Source: Gammaproteobacteria bacterium
GTDB lineage: Bacteria; Pseudomonadota; Gammaproteobacteria; SMWH01
Reading direction: 5' to 3'
NCBI GenBank assembly: GCA_004357005.1
Contig: SMWH01000072.1
Span: 1 to 11,595, forward strand
Length of the DNA: 11,595 bases
The notes under the pieces are model-generated. The model was not told the DNA's origin, did no database searches, and was given only the letters and a program-made list of their open reading frames with translations. The position numbers and the translations under genes are program-made. Shown here piece by piece: positions 6,367 to 11,218 of the stretch. Position 1 is the first letter of the stretch; the number at the start of each line of letters is the position of its first letter.

Positions 6367-7549
6367 ACAGTGCTGGCGCGCCGTCGGTGCCGGCAAAGCC
6401 CAGCAGTTCCTCGTCCCAATCGCGCGTCAGCGCGATCACTTTGAATACTTCGCCCATGTGTTGAGGGAACGTGAGGCGTTTGACCTGGGCGGCGGTTTCC
6501 AGACGTTGCTTGTCCGGCAGCGAATCCAGACCGCTTAGCAGGTCCGGGAGACCGCAGTTCATCAGAAACCCGGCCTGGTTGGTGAACCCGGCGAACTGCA
6601 GACCGCAGTCCTGCCCTGCTTCCGTCACCGCGGTGAAATCCACGAAGGCGGTGATGTCCTGCAATCCCACATACAGAAAAGGATCCGGGTGCGCACGATG
6701 CCGATAATGGCAGACCAGAGTTCCCATGCTGCGCTGGGGGTGGTAGTACTCGCCGCGGGGGTAGCCATAGTCTATGAACAGCACGACACCGCGTTCCAGG
6801 CGCTCCACGATGCCCGCAAGCCAGGGCGACAGGAGCAGGTTGATTTCACTCTCGTAGGGGTCGCCTGCTTCGCCAAGTGGAAGTTCGGCCAGGGCGTTGC
6901 GCAGATCCCGGTCGGGTTCAACAATGGTCCAGGCAAAAGCGCCATTAGCCAGTTCAACACACAGCTCTCCAAGTGTATCGCCCACTTTTCGAAAACGTTT
7001 GACCGGCAGCGCGTCCAGGATCTCGTTTCCGACAATGATTCCCGAGAAGGGTTGCTGCGGTGGCTCATTCAGCCAGGTCACCTGATCGAGCAGCCCCGCG
7101 GCGGCCAGGGTCTCGTGTTGGCGGGCGCGCAGATCCGCGCTGCGTTCCAGGATCAGGTAGTGCGCGGGCTTCGTGTCCAGCACATGCAGTTCATGCAGGA
7201 GATCGCGCGCCATGGCGCCGGTGCCGGCGCCCAGTTCCAGCACGACACCCCTGTCAACGCGGCTCAGCACCTGCGCGCACTGGCGGGCCAGGCAACGGGC
7301 GAACAGGGAAGACAGCTCTGGTGCGGTAATGAAATCACCGGTTTCGCCCAGTTTGTGGAGTCCGGCGCTGTAATAGCCCAGACCCGGGGCATACAGGGCC
7401 AACTCCATGAAACGATCGAATCCCACGGGGCCGTGTTCCTGGATTTCACTGGCGATCAGCTGCCGGACTCGCTCGCTGTGTCCCAACAGGGGCCCCGGAG
7501 GTTCGGGCAGGGAAAGGGGCGAGCCGGGTTTTGAACCGTTACCTGACAT
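6344..7549 (-). CDS. MidA/NDUFAF7-family SAM-dependent methyltransferase
   Basis: A 401-residue class I methyltransferase of the MidA family (COG1565). The N-terminal region contains FMELALYAPGLGYYS (47-61), then KLGETGDFITAPELS. The SAM-binding motif I is VVLELGAGTG (102-111). NEILDALPVKRF (175-186) and DYGYPRGEYYHPQR (260-273) are family signatures, followed by FLYVGLQDITAFVDF (291-305). The eukaryotic homologue NDUFAF7 methylates an arginine of complex I subunit NDUFS2; the bacterial targets are not known. The open frame runs to 8413, but the upstream half would be antisense to folM and matches nothing, so the ATG at 7549 is chosen (ATG 7558 is an alternative). No ribosome-binding site is seen; a TACAAT hexamer ends seven bases before this ATG. 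The 3' end overlaps cca by 23 bases. Confidence 0.93.
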   Translation of the reverse strand: MSGNGSKPGSPLSLPEPPGPLLGHSERVRQLIASEIQEHGPVGFDRFMELALYAPGLGYYSAGLHKLGETGDFITAPELSSLFARCLARQCAQVLSRVDRGVVLELGAGTGAMARDLLHELHVLDTKPAHYLILERSADLRARQHETLAAAGLLDQVTWLNEPPQQPFSGIIVGNEILDALPVKRFRKVGDTLGELCVELANGAFAWTIVEPDRDLRNALAELPLGEAGDPYESEINLLLSPWLAGIVERLERGVVLFIDYGYPRGEYYHPQRSMGTLVCHYRHRAHPDPFLYVGLQDITAFVDFTAVTEAGQDCGLQFAGFTNQAGFLMNCGLPDLLSGLDSLPDKQRLETAAQVKRLTFPQHMGEVFKVIALTRDWDEELLGFAGTDGAPALFNRCALL

Positions 7550-7556
7550 GGCCGCC

Positions 7557-7562
7557 ATTGTA
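7557..7562 (-). promoter_or_regulatory. Candidate -10 for midA, placing +1 at the start codon
   Basis: Minus-strand TACAAT (5 of 6 matches to TATAAT) followed by seven bases and then the ATG at 7549. If functional, transcription would begin at or within a base of the start codon. The -35 region 16-18 bases upstream is poor. Also compatible with a start at ATG 7558 being excluded, since that codon would overlap the -10. Confidence 0.4.
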
Positions 7563-7585
7563 GTGCCGCGGGGCCGCAAAGACTG

Positions 7586-7591
7586 GATAAT
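7586..7591 (+). promoter_or_regulatory. Candidate -10 for folM, placing +1 at the start codon
   Basis: GATAAT (5 of 6 matches) is followed by six bases and then the folM ATG at 7598, the usual -10 to +1 distance. No Shine-Dalgarno sequence lies between. The -35 region is poor, so this is a weak motif call supported mainly by its spacing and by the matching arrangement on the opposite strand. Confidence 0.35.
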
Positions 7592-7597
7592 GCCGGC

Positions 7598-8335
7598 ATG
7601 ACCGATGATCGCGTGGTCCTGGTGACCGGCGGCGCCCGCCGCATCGGCGCGGCGATCGTGCAAACATTGCATGAAGCGGGAATGCGGGTTGGTGTGCATT
7701 ACCGGGGTTCGAAAAACGAAGCTCAGGCCCTGGCGCATGACCTCAATCACAACCGCGATGGCAGCGTGTGTTCGTTTCAAGCCGATCTGAGCGATCCCGG
7801 GGCGCCTGAGCATCTGGTCACGCAAGTGGTGGAACATTTTGGACGCCTGGATGCCGTGGTCAATAATGCGTCCGCGTTTTATCCCACACCCCTGGGTTCG
7901 GTGACCGAAGCCCAGTGGGAAGAACTTTTTGCCACCAATCTGAAAGCGCCGTTCTTCCTGGCCCAGGCATCCGCCGCGGCGCTGGTGGTGCACGACGGTT
8001 GCATCATCAACATCACCGATGTGCACGCAGATCAGCCCATGAGGAACCATGCGGTCTACAGCATGGCCAAAGCGGGATTGGTCATGATGACACGCAGTCT
8101 GGCCAGGGAGCTGGGTCCGGCGATCCGGGTCAACGCGGTGGCACCCGGCGCCATCCTCTGGCCGGAAGTGCCCATGCCGGAAAACGTCAAGAACGCCATC
8201 GTGCGGCGCACCAGCCTGCGCAGGCAGGGAACGCCGGAAGAAATTGCCAAAGCGGTGCTGTTTCTGATCCGTGACGCCACCTACACCACCGGCGAGGTCA
8301 TTCGGGTGGACGGCGGCAGACACCTGTATATGTAA
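7598..8335 (+). CDS. folM: Pteridine reductase (FolM-type SDR)
   Basis: A 245-residue classical SDR expected to reduce dihydropterins with NADPH, such as dihydromonapterin to tetrahydromonapterin. Its weak dihydrofolate reductase side activity is known for FolM and PTR1. The cofactor motif is TGGARRIG (10-17), with the basic RR typical of NADPH-preferring pteridine reductases rather than the TGxxxGIG of most SDRs. NNASAFYPTPL spans 89-99. The catalytic set is D141, Y154 and K158 in ITDVHAD...YSMAKAG. Its D-to-Y spacing of 13 and Y-to-K spacing of 4 equal those of Leishmania PTR1 (Asp181, Tyr194, Lys198). The C-terminus ends with TGEVIRVDGGRHL. It faces folK with 17 bases between stops, and folB lies beyond, which supports a pterin role. 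The ATG at 7598 has no ribosome-binding site but is required for the first beta strand. Confidence 0.9.
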   Translation: MTDDRVVLVTGGARRIGAAIVQTLHEAGMRVGVHYRGSKNEAQALAHDLNHNRDGSVCSFQADLSDPGAPEHLVTQVVEHFGRLDAVVNNASAFYPTPLGSVTEAQWEELFATNLKAPFFLAQASAAALVVHDGCIINITDVHADQPMRNHAVYSMAKAGLVMMTRSLARELGPAIRVNAVAPGAILWPEVPMPENVKNAIVRRTSLRRQGTPEEIAKAVLFLIRDATYTTGEVIRVDGGRHLYM

Positions 8336-8352
8336 GCCCGTATGCAAGCCGT

Positions 8353-8844
8353 CTATCGCTTGCCCGATCCAACCGGAACCAGTTGGTCGCCCTCTTCCGG
8401 AAATGCGCTCCATAGCTGGGCGATGGTCGTGCCCATGAGCGGATGCCGGACCTGGGAAGCGATTTCGGCGAGAGGTTTGAGGACGAAGGCATAGCGCTCG
8501 ATTTCCGGCCGTGGCAGCGTCAGGCCCGGTTCCTTGATGACCAGGTCGTCAAAGAGCAACAGATCGATATCCAGTGTGCGGTCGGAAAAATGGGTACGGC
8601 CACGCGCTCGCCCATGCCGGTCTTCGAGGGCGTGCAGTTCGCGGATGAGTTCGTGGACATCGAGATCCGTATCGAGGCCGACGGCCAGGTTGTAGAAGTC
8701 CTCACCGTCGAACCCGACGGCCGGAGATTGATACACGGTGGACACCGTCAGTTCGCCAAAAACCTCGCGCAGTTCGACCAATGCCGAGCGGGTGTTGCGT
8801 TCCCGATCGATGTTGCTGCCCAAACCCAGATAGACGCGGGCCAC
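8353..8844 (-). CDS. folK: 6-hydroxymethyl-7,8-dihydropterin pyrophosphokinase (HPPK)
   Basis: Transfers pyrophosphate from ATP to 6-hydroxymethyl-7,8-dihydropterin, the step after FolB in folate synthesis. At 163 residues it has the normal length of stand-alone HPPK. Motifs are VYLGLGSNI (4-12), YQSPAVGF (38-45), F50-YNLAVGL for pterin binding, RxxHFSDRTLDIDLLLF (83-98, with Mg-binding D92 and D94), and LPRPEIERYAFVLKPLAEI (110-128). The start is a GTG at 8844, two bases after the folB stop (TAG-TC-GTG), so translation is probably coupled to folB. It is the last gene of the tsaD-folB-folK unit. The C-terminus past about residue 148 is variable in the family. Confidence 0.97.
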   Translation of the reverse strand: MARVYLGLGSNIDRERNTRSALVELREVFGELTVSTVYQSPAVGFDGEDFYNLAVGLDTDLDVHELIRELHALEDRHGRARGRTHFSDRTLDIDLLLFDDLVIKEPGLTLPRPEIERYAFVLKPLAEIASQVRHPLMGTTIAQLWSAFPEEGDQLVPVGSGKR

Positions 8845-8846
8845 GA

Positions 8847-9206
8847 CTATTCCGTGCTGCGTTCGATCACGACGCCGACTTCCCTTGAGCCGCGTACCGC
8901 GCCGGGTTTGCTGATGCGCAATCGAAGCCAGGACACGTCGAACTCATTCAATACGATCTCGGCGCAGCGCTCCGCCAGGGTTTCCACCAGTTGGAACTGG
9001 CTTTCCGAAACAAACTGAATCAGCCGTTTGGCAACGGCCTTGTAGTTGAGCGTGGCATCGATCTTGTCGGCTTCGGCGGCCTGTGCTACATCGCAGGCTA
9101 TCTCCAGATCCAGGCTGACTTTCTGCTTGATGCGCCGTTCCCACTCGAAGATACCGATGCAGGTATCGATGCGCAGGTCCTGGATGAAAACGTGGTCGCG
9201 ATGCAT
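8847..9206 (-). CDS. folB: Dihydroneopterin aldolase
   Basis: Converts 7,8-dihydroneopterin to 6-hydroxymethyl-7,8-dihydropterin and glycolaldehyde, and epimerises it to the monapterin form, which feeds both FolK and FolM. The 119 residues match the family. Visible are the substrate loop IGIFEWERRIKQ (17-28), DATLNYKAVA (50-59, Y55), LVETLAERCAE (73-83, with pterin-anchoring Glu75), and the catalytic-lysine segment ISKPGAVRG (98-106, K100). The ATG at 9206 gives the family N-terminus (VFIQDLRIDTCIGI); only a weak GGGATCC precedes it. It sits 31 bases after the tsaD stop and two bases before folK. Confidence 0.97.
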   Translation of the reverse strand: MHRDHVFIQDLRIDTCIGIFEWERRIKQKVSLDLEIACDVAQAAEADKIDATLNYKAVAKRLIQFVSESQFQLVETLAERCAEIVLNEFDVSWLRLRISKPGAVRGSREVGVVIERSTE

Positions 9207-9237
9207 TGGCGGATCCCGCTACGCGGAGCGCGTCAGT

Positions 9238-10290
9238 TTACTCTGCCGCCGGTGCGGGAGGTAGCAGCTCACCCAGGGGCCAGCGAGCCCGGACATTGAT
9301 ACTCATGTCGCCCCGTTCGCCGCCCGACAGGCGCAACCAGCCCAGGTACGCGATCATGGCGCCGTTGTCGGTGCACAGGTCCGGGCGCGGGTAGAACACA
9401 CGCCAGCCCTCCTTCTGTGATGTGCTTTTGAGCTGTGCGCGCAAACGCGTGTTGGCCCCGACTCCACCGGCCACCACCAGGCTGTCGCGACCGGTTTGTT
9501 CCACTGCTCGCCGGCACTTGATCGTCAGTGTGTCTACCACCGCGTCCTCGAAAGCCCGGGCAATATCCGCGGCCGCGGTGGGATCGTCCTTGTTGGCTTC
9601 AAAGGTGTTAAAGGCGAAGGTCTTCAGGCCTGAGAAACTGAAATCCAGCCCGGGCCGGTCGGTCATGGGGCGGGGGAAGCGGAAACGGCCGGCCCTGCCG
9701 GATTCCGCCAGCGCCGCCAGCGCCGGACCACCGGGATAGGGCAGTCCCAGCAAGCGGGCCGTCTTGTCAAAGGCCTCGCCCACCGCATCGTCCAGGGTAT
9801 TGCCCAACACTTCGTATTGCCCCACGCCCTTCACATCCACCAGCATGGTATGACCGCCGGACACCAGCAGCGCCAGGAAAGGAAAATCGGGCGGGTCCTT
9901 TTCCAGCAGCGCGGAGAGCAGATGTGCCTCCATGTGGTGTACGCCAATGGCCGGCACCTTGAGGCTCCAGGCCAGGCCCCGGGCGATGCTGGCGCCCACC
10001 ATGAGCGCGCCCACCAGCCCCGGACCGGCGGTGTAGGCCACTCCGTGTATGGCGTCCCGGGTGAGTTGTGACTCCGCCAGTACCGTGTTCACGAGCCCCA
10101 GGGTCTTGCGGATGTGGTCGCGGGAGGCCAGCTCCGGCACTACCCCGCCGTAGTCAGCGTGCAAAGCGATCTGGCTATACAACGCCTCGCCCATCAGTCC
10201 GGCTTCGCCGTCATAGACGGCTACGCCGGTCTCGTCACAGGAAGTTTCCACGCCCAACACAGGGCCCAACACATCATCCAGGTGGCGCAT
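9238..10290 (-). CDS. tsaD: tRNA N6-adenosine threonylcarbamoyltransferase TsaD
   Basis: Transfers the threonylcarbamoyl group to A37 of ANN-decoding tRNAs, working with TsaB and TsaE. The 350 residues carry VLGVETSCDETG (11-22), the metal-binding HHMEAH (118-123, H119 and H123), LLVSGGHTML (141-150), NTLDDAVGEAFDKTARLLGL (164-183), the DFSFSGLK block (216-223), VAGGVGANTRLR (273-284) and CTDNGAMIA (306-314, D308). Numbering runs eight ahead of E. coli TsaD, so the ATG at 10290 adds about eight residues; GTG codons at 10272 or 10260 could be the true start. None has a clear ribosome-binding site. It heads the minus-strand unit with folB and folK and diverges from rpsU, as in E. coli. plsY, which often lies between tsaD and folB, is absent here. 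Confidence 0.97.
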   Translation of the reverse strand: MRHLDDVLGPVLGVETSCDETGVAVYDGEAGLMGEALYSQIALHADYGGVVPELASRDHIRKTLGLVNTVLAESQLTRDAIHGVAYTAGPGLVGALMVGASIARGLAWSLKVPAIGVHHMEAHLLSALLEKDPPDFPFLALLVSGGHTMLVDVKGVGQYEVLGNTLDDAVGEAFDKTARLLGLPYPGGPALAALAESGRAGRFRFPRPMTDRPGLDFSFSGLKTFAFNTFEANKDDPTAAADIARAFEDAVVDTLTIKCRRAVEQTGRDSLVVAGGVGANTRLRAQLKSTSQKEGWRVFYPRPDLCTDNGAMIAYLGWLRLSGGERGDMSINVRARWPLGELLPPAPAAE

Positions 10291-10296
10291 CGGGCT

Positions 10297-10324
10297 ATTG
10301 TGCGGATCGGCGGGGTTTTTGCAA
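10297..10324 (-). promoter_or_regulatory. Candidate tsaD promoter (-35 shared with rpsU)
   Basis: On the minus strand, TTGCAA (10324-10319) is followed by 16 bases and CACAAT (10302-10297; 4 of 6). Six bases later is the tsaD ATG at 10290, so the predicted +1 is at the start codon. TTGCAA is its own reverse complement and serves the rpsU promoter as well. Confidence 0.5.
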
Positions 10325-10347
10325 TTGGGCAGGCGCCCCTATACAAT
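10319..10347 (+). promoter_or_regulatory. rpsU promoter
   Basis: The -35 is TTGCAA (10319-10324, 4 of 6), the spacer is 17 bases and the -10 is TACAAT (10342-10347, 5 of 6). The predicted start of transcription near 10354 gives a leader of about 64 bases containing two inverted repeats. This is the best-formed sigma-70 type promoter in the window. Confidence 0.7.
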
Positions 10348-10360
10348 GCCGCGTTCCTCG

Positions 10361-10383
10361 GGGGCTGAGCCCGCTCAAGCCCC
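10361..10383 (+). promoter_or_regulatory. Hairpin in the rpsU 5' leader
   Basis: GGGGCTGAG (10361-10369) pairs with CTCAAGCCCC (10374-10383) around a CCCG loop, nine base pairs with a single bulged A. It begins only about seven bases after the predicted start of transcription. A second small hairpin follows, CCAA-GGAG-TTGG (10400-10411), which puts the ribosome-binding GGAG in its loop. No T-run follows, so the first hairpin is not a standard terminator. It could stabilise the mRNA or be a protein-binding leader element; which one is unknown. Confidence 0.5.
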
Positions 10384-10417
10384 TGAAAAACGAAGATTTC
10401 CAAGGAGTTGGAGCTCA

Positions 10418-10633
10418 ATGCCCCAGGTCAAAGTCAGAGAAAACGAGCCGTTCGAAGTCGCCCTGCGGCGTTTCAAACGTTCCTGTGAGAAAGCCGGAAT
10501 CCTCTCCGAGGTGCGCCGGCGTGAGTATTATGAAAAGCCCACCCAGGAACGCAAGCGCAAGCAGGCCGCCGCGGTCAAACGTCACCTGCGTCGGCTGGCG
10601 CGGGAGAACGCGCACCGCCAACGCATGTACTGA
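10418..10633 (+). CDS. rpsU: 30S ribosomal protein S21
   Basis: A 71-residue, very basic S21, identical in length to the E. coli protein. It begins MPQVKVRENEPFEVALRRFK, where the family has P-V-I/K-V-R-E-N-E-P-F, and ends with the RLARENAHRQRMY-type basic helix. S21 sits on the 30S platform near the 16S 3' end and helps mRNA binding. Ribosome-binding sequences AGGAG (ending 10407) and GGAG (10410-10413) precede the ATG. It is the first gene of the rpsU-yqeY-dnaG unit and diverges from tsaD. A strong terminator-like hairpin separates it from yqeY, as expected for a gene needed at a much higher level than primase. Confidence 0.98.
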   Translation: MPQVKVRENEPFEVALRRFKRSCEKAGILSEVRRREYYEKPTQERKRKQAAAVKRHLRRLARENAHRQRMY

Positions 10634-10655
10634 CGGGCAGTGACACCACACACGG

Positions 10656-10677
10656 CGCCCCCTGCCGGGGGCGTTTT
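10656..10677 (+). terminator. Intrinsic terminator/attenuator between rpsU and yqeY
   Basis: CGCCCCC (10656-10662) and GGGGGCG (10667-10673) form a seven-pair GC stem with a TGCC loop, followed at once by TTTT and then GCGTT. It lies 22 bases after the rpsU stop and only five bases before the yqeY ATG at 10683. By analogy with the terminator after rpsU in the E. coli macromolecular-synthesis operon it probably lets part of the transcripts through to yqeY and dnaG. Its right arm is also the only G-rich sequence that could serve as the yqeY ribosome-binding site. Confidence 0.75.
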
Positions 10678-10682
10678 GCGTT

Positions 10683-11126
10683 ATGAACCTCAAAGAACAA
10701 CTGCAACACGACATGAAAGACGCCTTGCGCGCCGGGGACAAGTTGCGTTTGAGCACTATCCGGCTCGCCAACGCGGCGATCCAGCAGCGCGAGATCGACG
10801 ATCAGACCCAGTTGGACGACGCAGCTATTGCTGCCCTGCTGCAAAAGATGATCAAGCAGCGTGCTGACGCAGCCGAGCAGTTCAAGGATGCCGGTCGTGA
10901 TGACCTGGAAACGAAGGAGCGCGCGGAGATCGTATTCCTTGCTGCATACCTCCCCGAAGCCCTGAGCGACGAGGAACTCGACGCCATGGTAGACGCCGCC
11001 GTTGCCGAAAGCGGCGCCGAGACCATGCGCGACATGGGCAAGGTCATGGGTATCCTCAAGGAAAAGGTCCAAGGCCGTGCCGATATGGGCAACCTCAGCG
11101 CCCGGGTCCGGGCCCGCCTCGGATAG
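10683..11126 (+). CDS. yqeY: GatB/YqeY domain protein
   Basis: A 147-residue stand-alone YqeY protein. It shows LRAGDKLRLSTIRLANAAI (15-33) and a helical first half, then the AAYLPEALSDEEL segment (87-99). The C-terminal tRNA-binding-like tail follows, with DMGKVMGILKEKVQGRAD (117-134). The domain resembles the C-terminal domain of the amidotransferase subunit GatB, which recognises tRNA, but stand-alone YqeY has no established biochemical function. Its place between rpsU and dnaG is common in gammaproteobacteria outside the enterics (Pseudomonas-type operons) and is absent from the E. coli operon. The ATG at 10683 directly follows the terminator; GGGGGCG nine bases upstream is the only ribosome-binding candidate. 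An inverted REP pair follows the stop. Confidence 0.95.
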   Translation: MNLKEQLQHDMKDALRAGDKLRLSTIRLANAAIQQREIDDQTQLDDAAIAALLQKMIKQRADAAEQFKDAGRDDLETKERAEIVFLAAYLPEALSDEELDAMVDAAVAESGAETMRDMGKVMGILKEKVQGRADMGNLSARVRARLG

Positions 11127-11198
11127 AATCGCGGCTGGAAAGCCGCTCCTATACGCAGGAGCGCCCTTCCGGGCGCGATTCCTTCTCGGCGCGATTCC
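11126..11198. repeat. Inverted REP pair (BIME-like) between yqeY and dnaG
   Basis: Three adjoining hairpins occupy the gap. The first is GCGGCT-GGAA-AGCCGC (11131-11146), the second GCTCCT-ATACGC-AGGAGC (11145-11162), and the third GCGCCC-TTCC-GGGCGC (11161-11176). Read as units, the left part is the reverse complement of a TAGGAGCGGCT...AGCCGCGATT-type REP. The right part, from GCAGGAGCGCCC to GGGCGCGATTCC, is a second copy in opposite orientation. The outer ends GAATCGCG (11126-11133) and CGCGATTC (11174-11181) are exact inverses. A further GGCGCGATTCC at 11188-11198 repeats 11172-11182 directly, 16 bases on. REP sequences of this look are common in gammaproteobacterial gaps and are linked to REP-associated tyrosine transposases; none is in the window. 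Confidence 0.75.
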
Positions 11199-11218
11199 GA
11201 TATGCTGCTGCATTCACC

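Noticed and set aside
6689..7534. 281-codon plus-strand open frame over midA
   Set aside because: Antisense shadow of the methyltransferase gene; the composition and lack of any motif fit a shadow.
7550..8413. N-terminal extension of the midA reading frame giving a 689-residue fusion
   Set aside because: The added 288 residues are the antisense of folM, match no family, and the SAM-methyltransferase family starts near 7549.
9207..9237. Short inverted repeat CGCT/AGCG between tsaD and folB as a terminator
   Set aside because: Only four base pairs and no T-run; the genes look co-transcribed.
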